A stretch of 64,000 nt of DNA, from NCBI GenBank assembly GCA_012845835.1, contig JABAKD010000003.1:3220212-3284211 (forward strand), given 5' to 3'. The notes beneath the pieces are model-generated. The model was not told the origin of the DNA. It worked only from the letters and a program-made list of their open reading frames with translations, and did not search any database. This document shows, piece after piece, positions 1 to 9,126 of the stretch (positions are counted from its first letter, which is position 1; the number at the start of each line of letters is the position of its first letter). A program made the position numbers and the translations under genes. Origin of the DNA: Undaria pinnatifida. Lineage: Eukaryota; Sar; Phaeophyceae; Laminariales; Alariaceae.

Positions 1-785
1 CCATGCCGAAATAGGCATGCTGAATATGATACCTGGTGCGACACTGGTACCCATTATTAGGACCACAAAAAAACTCGAGTCGGTGGTAGTTGCCAACTCT
101 TCGTGGCTAAGGAACTTTCAGCTGACGTTGTTAGGATAATCATGTAAAACATACAGCTCATTCGAAAACAGCCCATCATGCCTAGACAACTCTTCAGGCT
201 AAAAGTGACGGCGCACTACCTGGTACATGTTTTGACCCGTGAAGATAGTTTTGACCTACCGCCCGCGAAGAGCTAAGGCGCTTCCAGAAGTAGCTGGCTA
301 TTGGCTAAATGTGGCAAATCTCAAAGAGTTTGGCCTGAAAAGGACCTTACACTTGTAAAGGGGTTACAGAAAAAACCTGACCATGCCGAAATAAGCGTAC
401 CAGTCTGTGCCCAAACGTAAAAGCCACGTTTACATTGACTGATAAGGTACGAAAAAGTGGACTACATTTAGACCCAGACTGGTAATGAAAACTTGTACCT
501 GATAGGGTATATATAGGCTCAGCGACAAACACTCGTTTGGGATTGTCGGTGTTTATTTACCTCGTTACTTTCGCGGTCGGTGGCTAATCGTATTATTGCT
601 CTAGTTTTTCAAGACCGTTGTACAACATCCAGGGCAGACACCGACCTATATCTTTCAGGAGGATCAAACACACAACACACGCGAACGACCTTCCGTAAAT
701 TTTTTGTGCAACTGCTGTATATCAGCAAAACATAGATGTACCACGCAGCTTGCAAAGTTGAGTTTCAACCATTCAATCGGTCATA
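1..785. other. Non-coding, repeat fragments
   Basis: No gene is visible. The stretch holds short pieces that recur elsewhere in the window: CAGCTGACGTTGTTAG near 120, TACCTGGTA at 217-225, and a GCAGCTTGCAAAG piece followed by CTCACAGCTGACG near 748-800. The 13-mer CCATGCCGAAATA occurs at position 1 and again near 382. Confidence 0.6.
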
Positions 786-799
786 CTCACAGCTGACGT

Positions 800-870
800 T
801 TTTTTAACTTTTTAACACCCCCGGGATGTGAAGCCAACCACATCCCCCCAGGGGAGCCTTGTAAAAACCC
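800..870. repeat. Short dispersed repeat (GCCAACCACATCC core)
   Basis: A stretch of about 70 bp with an ACACCCCCGGGATGT start and a GCCAACCACATCC core. Related pieces lie near 6,600-6,660 and 38,025-38,095, and a shorter one near 6,045-6,080. I see no coding capacity and no clear ends, so the element type is unknown. Confidence 0.5.
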
Positions 871-897
871 TATTAATAGAACTATCGAAAACAAACA

Positions 898-1457
898 GGG
901 CTCTTCACAGGTCATGGCCCGGCCCGCGGATCGGTTCAAGAGTTGACCAAATCTCGCGGACTGAGTCGGGGAGGTGTTCGAAATTACACGGGTCGAGTCG
1001 GATCGGATCGGGTCGGGTCGGTTCGGGTCGGGTCGGGTCGGGTCGGGTCGGGTCGGGTCGGGTCGGGTCGGGTCGGGTCGGGTCGGGTCGGGTCGGGTCG
1101 GGTCGGGTCGGGTCCGGTCGAGTCGGGTCGGGTCGGGTCGGGTCGAGTCGAGTCGGGTCGGGTCGGGTCGGGTAGGGTCGGGTCGGGTCGGGTCGGGTCG
1201 GGTCGGGTCGGGTCGGGTCGGGTCGGGTCGGGTCGGGTCGGGTCGGGTCGGGTCGGGTCGGGTCAGGTCGGGTCGGGTCGGGTCGGGTCGGGTCGGGTCG
1301 GGTCGGGTCGGGTCGGGTCGGGTCGGGTCGGGTCGGGTCGGGTCGGGTCGGGTCGGGTCGGGTCGGGTCACGAGATCTCAAATATCACGGATCGGGTCAG
1401 GTCAGACCCGACTCGACCGTATCTGCGATAAAATATCCGACCCGTGAAAAGCTCTGG
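898..1457 (+). repeat. Family A inverted-repeat element carrying a GGTCG minisatellite
   Basis: The left end reads CTCTTCACAGGTCATGGCCC and the right end GACCCGTGAAAAGCTCTG, so the two ends are near inverted repeats. Between them, from about 985 to 1,375, lies a run of roughly 75-80 five-base GGTCG units with a few single-base variants. Seven shorter relatives with the same ends occur in the window. The long open frames of repeating Arg-Val-Gly-Ser-Gly or Thr-Arg-Pro-Asp-Pro here come only from the five-base period, which stays open in every frame. They are not genes. Confidence 0.8.
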
Positions 1458-2111
1458 AAATTAGCAGAAGTGGGTACCAGGTCCCCGTCCCCTAGATAGC
1501 ACCGCCTCATTACACACAAGGTCAAGGTCACCAGAGGTTCCCCGGACCCCGTTCCATGCTGACCCGAGGTACCGACCCACCTTCGGTCTGTACTCATCAC
1601 CACACAACCACACGAGAGAGAAACCGCTGGGGGCGCAGCCCCAGACAGGTAGAAATCCCAAGGCCCAGACAGGTAGACATCACAAATCACATTTAAAAGG
1701 CAACCATGCACACATGTATGCAGTAGCCGTCACGAGACGTTCTAGTTATTATCTAGGGAAAAGGTGTACAAACTAAGGGAACATTTTGTTACATGAGTTT
1801 CAGTAGGTTCGACCAAAGTTTCAACAGAGAAAAAAAAAAAAAAAAAAAGCGTCCGATTTTTTCCAGGACAAAGGAAGTTCTATGGGTAGGATAGGGTTGG
1901 AGCCGGGGGCGGGGTTAGGGCTAGGGTTAGTTTAAAGTAGTGTATTCGGGAGCATTTTTTGTTTTTTGTTCCTTCTCATATGTATTACTGGAAACACACG
2001 TGGGTGGGACAAACCAACTTGCCCGATGTTTCCATACTTCATCCTAGACAACGGCTCAGAATTGCGGCAAAGCGCGACTCCATGTAGGAATGCCATAAGC
2101 TTCCACCTCAC
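1458..2111. other. Non-coding
   Basis: No gene recognised. It contains an A-run near 1,830-1,848 and a GGGTTAGGGCTAGGGTTAG stretch near 1,910-1,930 that resembles telomere repeats. It is far too short to be a telomere. Confidence 0.5.
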
Positions 2112-2256
2112 TTGCTTCATGGTGCCGAAATTGATGCAGTAAGTGGCCCCCGTTCCCGCCCTGCCCCCCACCGCCGACACCACCGATGCCCCCGCAGCCC
2201 CCGTCAAGTACGCCTGCTCGATCTGGTCCCCATCTGAGAAGTCGTAATACTCCCAC
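2112..2256 (-). CDS. Exon of a WWE-domain protein (partial gene or pseudogene)
   Basis: On the minus strand the exon opens after a CCCAG acceptor with one base of a split codon, continues for 48 codons and stops at a CAA|GTGAGG donor. The translation starts RWEYYDFSDGDQIEQAYLTG and ends YCINFGTMKQ. This is the layout of a WWE domain: an aromatic/acidic opening, the I-E-x-A-Y helix, then a Y-x-I-x-F strand and M-x-Q. WWE domains bind ADP-ribose or protein partners and are found in PARPs and ubiquitin ligases. The catalytic domain that should go with it was not found; it may lie left of the window or be lost. A Gly/Ala/Val-rich loop sits where the family usually has a short turn. The domain call is fairly firm, but the full gene is unknown. 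Confidence 0.65.
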
Positions 2257-2389
2257 CTGGGTTTCCAAAAACAATCGCGGCGGTTTTCCAACGGGGACGG
2301 CCGGAAAGTCGCGGCAATTGAATGAAAATGCACATCTGGTGTTAAAGAAGATAATACATATAGCAACCATATTTGGGGGACATATTACT

Positions 2390-2512
2390 TGGAATTGGAG
2401 TCGCCAAACGTCCCCGCAACCCCCGTCAAAAACGCCTGCTTTGTATCTGCCTGTCCCCCTCGCGGGGTCGCAAACGCTGAAATCGTCTGCCATCGGCCGG
2501 CAATAAAGGTCC
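2390..2512 (-). pseudogene. Degraded echo of the WWE exon
   Basis: On the minus strand this stretch encodes a run ending DTKQAFLTGVAGTFGDSN, which matches the DQIEQAYLTGAAGAS part of the neighbouring WWE exon. At DNA level GCAGGCGT-TTTGACGGGGG-TGCGGGG is shared. The second half of the domain is missing and the frame upstream is poor. It is best read as a partial local duplicate on the upstream side of the real exon. Confidence 0.6.
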
Positions 2513-3149
2513 AATCGCTTGTCAGAAAGCCGGAATCAAATACTATACCGCAAACCTTTATGGCGAGTGTTACAACGAACATTAGATGGATTTCCTCTCG
2601 TGAATTCGTCAAAATGTCTTTCAGGCAGCTGTGAAACGTTCATCGTTATGCCATCCCCTAAATACAGCGCTGTATTGCACCAAAAATCGACTCTTTGTCG
2701 CAAGGTCTTTCCTCGGGACGGACGGCAAATCACAGTAGCGGCACATTCTCCTCCTGATCGCATTCTCGCCTCATTAGGATGGTCTAGTGTATCATCGGAA
2801 GGCAGAAACCGGTAGACTCGGCTCAGCCAATAGGCGCAGGTCCAGCGATTGTGTTCCGTATAAAACCTTACGTGGAGGAGGAACCACCTCTTCCCACTCG
2901 GATTATTCAGCTTCTCCCTGTCGCAAGAGCGGCTAGGAGATTTACTATCACCGCTGTATTTTTTCTCCTCATTGTCACCAAAACCGTGTGGCGGGCTTTA
3001 CCGATTAGAAAAAAAAAAAGATCCCACGAAAACACGGATCACTTCTCGCCTCTCTCGAGACGTACCATAGTATACCTCATCTGTATATATATATAGATAG
3101 AAAAATAACGAAGCCATTGGTGTTGCACTAACAAATTTGTCGTCGTCAT

Positions 3150-3480
3150 TGTCTGCGTTCGTCGGAGGTCGACGCGCGGATTTTCCCTCCGGGACAATTC
3201 GTCCCCAGATTTCGGCCCGGGCATGGTTGGCGCCGCCTCGCGCCGCGCGGGCCCGTGCTCGTCGGGTTGCTGGGGAGGCAAGAGAGGGGGCAACAACGCT
3301 GCACTTTCGTTTCCACTCTATGTTAGGGTGCTCAAGGGCCCATAGCACCACACACGGGGATCCTGGGTTCGCGTCGTGATTGTGGGCGAGCGCGTGGCCG
3401 ACGCGGGCGCCGGCGAGTGCAGGCGTGTAAAGGGGCGGGAGGGAGGAGGGTGGTAGTTGGTTTCACGTCTGGCCGTCCCG
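3150..3480. other. GC-rich island, function unknown
   Basis: This block is much richer in G and C than its surroundings and has short open frames on both strands. One minus-strand frame carries an Arg/Ala-rich stretch followed by NADNDDDK. It could be a 5' exon or promoter of the minus-strand WWE gene, but no splice chain could be built. A tRNA-like GGGTTCGCGTC at 3,364-3,374 lacks a matching A box. Confidence 0.3.
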
Positions 3481-4700
3481 AGCTGATGCAGGGGTACAGC
3501 TCACGAGGTGCAGTTCGGGAGCTCATAACGTATATATAACACATAGTACAGTGGGTTGTTGTGTCATCGGCACGTACACTCCAACTAACACGTCAACACG
3601 AGCTGTCCATACGACGCTTTCGAGGGCTACCGGTTTAAGAGGCCCTCGCAACAGGCCAGCGCGACCGCTCCTATTTCCATGCCGCTCTTATTTTAGGTCG
3701 GGCACCCTGTAGGCTATATATGGTACAGGCGTGACAACACGCGACAAGCCGTTTTAACCGCCCGTCACCACGGCGAAACACATCCAACTCATATTCCTCC
3801 CCACAATCGTGGGTCCAGTGGCTAAGGGGGTTAACCCCGTTTTATCTCATTATGGACGATTTTCACCACCTTTTGGGACTTAAGAAGCAAAAATTGCCGG
3901 AAAAAAAAAAAGCCGATTACAGCATCGACTACATGAAACAATCCTAGCTGCTGGTCTATTGACAGGGTATGTGTTTGAACTGCAACGCAGTAAGCTGTGA
4001 GGCAAGCGTGAGGCATGACGATACTCGGATTGCCTCAAGATTATCCTCGATGCTTGACGAGATCGCGCGAGTCACTGTTTGGTCTGTATCAATGGATCCC
4101 AAAAGAGCTAATCGGATACCCCGCTGTATCGGTGTCACGTCTTGTTTGCACCTGTGGAATACGGTACACCTCGGGTAGATGGGCGATCTAGAGCACATAG
4201 ATCATCTGTATTCTGCCGTTGAGATAAGATGGGCAGGATCTGTGAAGTACAGCTCCAACCCAGGCAACAGGTGCTGGATGACTCAGATCGTACGGTTCCC
4301 ACCCGGCAACAATATCTAGGTCGTGCAAATCATTTAGACCAGGGATCAGTCTGCTCGTAGACCTTAGGATCTAGATGCTCGTAGATGATCTAGATCGTCA
4401 CCTGTCTGGGGTGTGGAAACATGTACTGCTATTTGTAGAGTCAACCTATCTCGATGCCATCTGCCCTCGGTCCTATCATGTCATACCACGGCCTGAAACC
4501 CGCCAGGTATCATTTGTCTAAAAAGCTGTGTGTTTCCAGTTCCACTGCGCGATCGCGGGACTGTCGCCAAACGCATCTTTTTTTAGTTACATTTAAACCT
4601 TACCATCAAAATTACAATCGGAGGCCTTTTCCAAACACGAAACACGCCTCTTGGCGCCACAAAGTTCCCCACGCCGACCCCCGGGAATTGCACGCTATGC
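3481..4700. other. Non-coding
   Basis: No gene, RNA or clear repeat recognised beyond an A-run near 3,900. The area 4,190-4,400 has several short GATCTAG-type repeats in an otherwise plain sequence. Confidence 0.4.
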
Positions 4701-4712
4701 GTTTTCAACCCC

Positions 4713-5580
4713 CCCCCCCCCCCTCAACTTGAGATCCTCCCAGGATTCCAAGCTAACCGCATCCTAAACGGGGACCTTGTAATGTAGATTACTTGGTAAG
4801 CTATATACGCTCTAGCTACGTAGCTCCAATTCATCTCGCCCCCCCCCCCCCCCCCCCCCCCCCCATCCCCCTCTCTTTTCCCCCCGCTCCCTCTTGTTCA
4901 AACGTCCCCCCTAAAATCGAAATCTGCCAGAGTAATGAACACTACCACACAGTTGATTATCTTTCTAGCCATCCATGCTGTAGTCCAAATCGTCCCCCCC
5001 CCCCCCCCCCCCCCCAACGCCCCCTCCTTCCCCACTCCTCACCAGAGCAATAAACACTACCAGGCAACTGACATCACCTCATTATCTTTCTAGCCATCCA
5101 TGCCGTAGCTCCAATTCATTTCCGCCCCCCCCCGCCCCCCCCTTTCCCCCCCCCGCTCCCTCTTGTTCACATGCCCCACCTAAAAATGAAATCTGCCAAG
5201 AGTAACTGACACTACCACGCAGTTGATATCACCTCATTATCCTTCCAGCCATCCATGCCGTGGCTCCAATTCGCCCCCCCTCCCCCCCCCTCTCCCTAAC
5301 GCCCCCTCCTTCCCCACCATCCGCACAATCGCCTAGACCTAGCACCACGCGTATGGCAAACCCCTACATCTATGCGACATAAAGCTGTTGGAAATCCTTC
5401 TTTCCCCCCCCCCCCCCCCTTCGAACACTCCGCCTTCTCCTCACTGGTTGTACGACTTATAGGATATACATGATAAACTGATCCATTCCTTCCACACCCG
5501 TCAGATTTGTTCCCTTAAAGGATCTATAGTTTCCGCGCACATATTAACTTGCCCCCCCCCCCCCCCCCCGCTCGCTCTTG
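4713..5580. repeat. Tandem array of about 150-bp units with poly(C) tracts
   Basis: At least six homopolymer C tracts of roughly 13 to 25 bases punctuate repeated text such as TCCCTCTTGTTCA, ACACTACCAC and TTATCTTTCTAGCCATCCATG. The text recurs near 4,885-4,990, 5,040-5,125 and 5,155-5,275. Units differ by small indels. Long C tracts can form i-motif or G4 structures and are prone to assembly error, so copy number is uncertain. Confidence 0.7.
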
Positions 5581-5589
5581 TTCAAACCC

Positions 5590-5935
5590 AGGCCTCCACG
5601 CTCTTGCAAACTCCGCCCTCCCCTCACCGGTTATACGACTTACAGGATACACTTGATAAGCTGATGCATTTCCTTTCGCAGCTGTCAGATTTTGTCCCCA
5701 TCAAAAACGGGTTCTACAGTTTCCGCGCACAGACAGACTAACATCACCCTGTTGACCCTGGTACATGCTGCACTGTAGTCCCAAGGGGAGTCGCCGACCT
5801 GTATCCTTTATGAGGACACACACCCAGTAGTACGCGCGATCGGAGTATCACACACAGCTTGCAAATATGAGTTTCGACAAAATCTTCGACCTCACAGCTG
5901 GAGTGTATGTTTATTATATAATATACGCTCGTCTG
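5590..5935 (+). repeat. Dispersed repeat R1, copy 1
   Basis: About 345 bp that match 46,630-46,975 closely. Both start with an AAACCCAGGC-like text and share CTGTCAGATTTTGTCCCC, TTCCGCGCACAGAC, GGGGAGTCGCCGACCT and GCGCGATCGGAGTATCACAC, and both end CTCACAGCTGGAGTGTAT. No coding capacity. The end motif (GCAGCTTGCAAA then CACAGCTG) is shared with many shorter fragments. Confidence 0.75.
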
Positions 5936-6261
5936 CGCTTGTCGGTGTCACTTGCCTGGTTGCTTGCCGGGTGGCTACAGCAGTACAGCAGTAGTAGTTT
6001 TTTCTTTTGGTTTTCAATTGTATCCCCCCCTCCCTTTTTCTACTTGCGGCTTGCGACACCCCCGAGATTATAATCTAAGCCTCCCCATGCCGTCGGGGAA
6101 GCTTTTGAAGACTAAACTACAGCAGCAGTAACTCATTTTAGCTATAAATATAAGTCGTCGGTGTTTTTTTACTTGCGCGGTGCTAACTAGCTAACTTATC
6201 GTCTTGTAACTACACAGTAGTTTTCAACAACCTTTTCACGTTACCCCTGGCTACGGGTAAT

Positions 6262-6567
6262 AATCGGTCGCCCCGGTGGCGTATCAGGTTATCCTCGAGC
6301 CTGGTACAGGTCAGTTTCGTGAGTTCGAATCCCCCCGAGTGCATACTCGTATAAATTCGTGGGGACTCTTTCTTGCGCACGAATTGACTTGCGGAAAGCG
6401 CGAGAGCGTGAGTTAGCAGCACTCGATGAAAAATCGACGAGCAGTGGGATTGCTGAACCCTATGCGCGATAAAAATTGAAGGCAAGAACCGGGGGGAAGA
6501 AGGGGCGACACCTGTGACCACGGCTTGTCCAGAAGCTGGAAAGCAGAAGTGTGAAAAAAAAAAAAAA
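6262..6567 (+). mobile_element. tRNA-derived SINE (S1), copy 1
   Basis: The 5' part has an A-box-like TGGCGTATCAGG and, about 45 bp on, a B-box-like GAGTTCGAATCCCCC. These are the two internal RNA polymerase III promoter parts of a tRNA. The element ends in a run of A after GAAGTGTG. A second copy is at 33,620-33,913 and a 5'-truncated one at 62,833-63,016. Such SINEs depend on a LINE for movement and encode no protein. Confidence 0.75.
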
Positions 6568-6680
6568 TGTCACAGGAACGCCCCCTGTTTCCCCTTTAGA
6601 ACTTGCGACACCCCCAAGATTTCAAGCCAACCACATACATCCCCACAGGGGGAACATGACATTTTTGTACCAGGTATCCA

Positions 6681-6766
6681 TTAACGCCTTTACAACCAGA
6701 AACCCCTTTGGTGGGGGCAAATTTACTTGAATTTAGTGTAGGGAAAGATTTTGGGGCTCTAAAGGG
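6681..6766 (+). mobile_element. Family D mini-element (about 90 bp)
   Basis: It begins TTAACGCCTTTACAA and ends TTTTGGGGCTCTAAAGGG, the consensus of a small element seen in at least seven places. The core TACTTG.ATTTAGT.TAGGGA is present. The right-hand TTAA has been lost in this copy. Confidence 0.65.
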
Positions 6767-6928
6767 ACTATGAAGGGAGCTCAAGCGCTGTTCCGTGGAA
6801 CGATCCCAGATTGTCAAAAGTTTTAGCTTGTAGCAGCGCCGTCGTCAAAGAATGTAGCGACTTGTGCATAGTACCAGCTCATGCAAGAGGAATACATCCA
6901 AGGAATTAGCATACACCTTGGGGGCAGG

Positions 6929-6952
6929 GGTTCGTTCGTTCGTTCGTTCGCC
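6929..6952. repeat. (GTTC)n microsatellite
   Basis: Five to six perfect four-base units in otherwise plain non-coding sequence. Confidence 0.8.
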
Positions 6953-7582
6953 TCGGAGATCATTGACAACATCAGGGTGCTCACCTATTATACAATGCCA
7001 CATACCCCCTCAAATATCTACCGGTGCTGCTGATTGATGTAGCGGTAATACCAGAAGAGAACCTGTGGCCATGTCTGCTGAGTCTTGTATAATATAACGA
7101 AGTCACGGCTGACGTCCTTAAAATATTTGTTATAAAATGTACCGGAACATAATACATCCCATCGTTGTCTCGCATTTCTCGATCTAGAAGAACTGCAATA
7201 CCCTGGTATTAGCGAAATGTAGATGTACCACGCAGCTTGCAAAGTTGAATTTCAACCATTCAAGGGGTCGTACTCACAGCTGACGTTTTTCAATTTTTAT
7301 AAAAAAAAAAACAAATAAAAAGAACTTCGTACGTAAAATTACTCCGTGTTGCTTTCTACGTGAGCGGCTCACGAAAGAAACGACAGCAAGTACTGGTTCA
7401 GGTCAGCCAAAGCGATGTACAGCTGCTGTATTACACGATATGGCACAGCCAGCACATCGTTCGTAGAGTCCTGGCGTAGCAATGGTATCCCACACAGCAG
7501 CAGCAGCAGTAGCAGCACCAACCAGTGATCCTATTTGACGGATTGTCTACAAAAGGACTATTAATAGACTAGACTAACACCA

Positions 7583-7704
7583 GAGGGTATAAACCACTTT
7601 GTCCGAAAAATTAAGGATCTTTTGTAGTTTTATGACGAAAATTGAGGGTATAAACCACTTTGTCCGAAAAATTAAGGATCTTTTGTAGTTTTATGACGAA
7701 AATT
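7583..7704. repeat. Perfect 61-bp tandem duplication
   Basis: Two head-to-tail copies (7,583-7,643 and 7,644-7,704) beginning GAGGGTATAAACCACTTTG appear identical base for base. Perfect identity in a region where other repeats are heavily diverged suggests a recent duplication. No coding function is apparent. Confidence 0.9.
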
Positions 7705-7756
7705 GATACGGTCATTATTTACGGACAACTTAGTGGACCGTAGTACGTATACTATC

Positions 7757-7845
7757 ATTCCTCAGCTCCAGAGTGACTGGAGCCTGTCCTGTGACCACGG
7801 ACTTGATTATGCGAGTTAATGTGAGAACAACAACAACAACAACTA
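7757..7845 (+). mobile_element. SINE-like element with (AAC)n tail (S3), copy 1
   Basis: Reads CTCAGCTCCAGAGTGACTGG, CCTGTGACCACGGACTTG, then a short AAC-repeat tail. The same text occurs on the minus strand at 27,370-27,545 and 56,320-56,570, each time ending in a trinucleotide tail. It shares the core CCTGTGACCACGG with SINE S1. Confidence 0.65.
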
Positions 7846-8794
7846 TCTGTGATATACGTGAGTCGTTGTTGTTGTTTTCTCACATTTTTGTACCAGGTAC
7901 CAGGTACCAGGTACCAAACGGCGAGCGAGCGAGCGAGCAACGAATTTGCGATTGTGCGGAGAAACGAAATGGAGAAAGCTCCTCGCAAATTACGTACCTT
8001 CGCGACACACATTTATAGAAACTTGAACCTGCTGCAAATTTGAGCGAGCACAGTAAGTGTGATGCCGTGTGCTGCGGGGGTAATGGCGGAGCCGGGGACA
8101 ACCCTCCCGTTCCTGGACAGAGCAGTAGGGCTATGGTCCTGTAAGGTAGTTCTTTGGGTTGTACATGGGGAAGGGAATCATGCCTTCGTTCCTATTACAG
8201 TAATAGTATCTTCAGGCAAAAACGTCCCTTTCCTCTGGTTGCTGGTGTGTTGCTTTGAGAGGGAGAGAAACTGCTGACCAATTTGAACAAGAGCCATCGC
8301 ACAAGTACTGCTACAAGCTTTCAGTTGCTTACCGGTTGCCGTCGTCCATCCACAGCCACTGGATCTCCGGCTGTGCACCACCACCACCGAACGAAAACAT
8401 CGCCATCGTCGTCGGCTTCCAGCAACTTTGATGAGGTTCAACGGCACCGCAGATAGAGCCGTCTGCCGTCTGCGAGGCTTTGTATCTTTTGTGTCTATTT
8501 TTGTGCGGAAAAAAAAGTTGGGGTTTCTTCATATTGGCAGGCTGTTTTAGTTAGGGCATTATTGGGGCGGCATTATTGACCTTATCATGGTACGTGGATC
8601 GCCGTGGTGGTGCTCAAGCTGTCGCATCAACCAGCAAGGAAGCAGGCTTCTAACGAGTAGAGTGAAGCCACCAGAGAAACACACCCGTGACGTACACATC
8701 GCTCCCGTGCATTGCACTATCTGTCCAGTGCAATAGACACCTCAAGGCAAGAGAGGTGGCCACACCCTTTGCCAACTCCTCGTGAGAAAAACCT
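7846..8794. other. Upstream flank of the helicase gene
   Basis: No gene recognised. It contains three overlapping TACCAGGTA motifs at 7,891-7,913 and a short GAGC repeat near 7,922-7,938. The promoter and 5' UTR of the helicase should be here, but no core promoter element stands out. Confidence 0.4.
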
Positions 8795-9126
8795 ATGGCG
8801 ATGCTTCGAAGACTGCACGCCCTGGGTGCGAAGGACTCAACAGGACATCTCCTCCGGTCCCTCTCCTCCCGGAGCAACAGCAACGCAGCAAGCTCACACC
8901 CCCCCGCAAGCACAGACGAAATAACTCTCGGCCAAACACAAAGGAGCAGCAGCCTGGGCGTCATCGGGCCTGCGAGCGTCAGCCGGCGTTCGTTCAACAG
9001 CCCCAACCGAGGATTGAGTGGTTTAGCTGGAACGGGCGCTTGGAATGGAACTGACGCCATCAGCGCAGGATGGGGGTCAGGCGGCGTTAGGTCGCTAACG
9101 GGAGGGGCAGAACCAACAGCTAGAAG
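8795..9126 (+). CDS. Helicase exon 1 (leader)
   Basis: Starts [17 protein letters not shown] and continues rich in Ser, Arg, Asn and Ala with few acids, like a mitochondrial presequence. It ends AG|GTGATT with two bases of a split codon, which the first G of exon 2 completes to AGG (Arg). The link to exon 2 across a 2.4-kb intron rests on this phase fit and on the lack of any other start upstream. Confidence 0.65.

Noticed and set aside
787-1447. Several long overlapping open frames on both strands with repeating Arg-Val-Gly-Ser-Gly or Thr-Arg-Pro-Asp-Pro
   Set aside because: A five-base repeat without stop codons is open in every frame; there is no start context, splice support or sequence outside the repeat.
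3335-3400. tRNA-like GGGTTCGCGTC B box
   Set aside because: No convincing A box at the right distance and no cloverleaf could be drawn.
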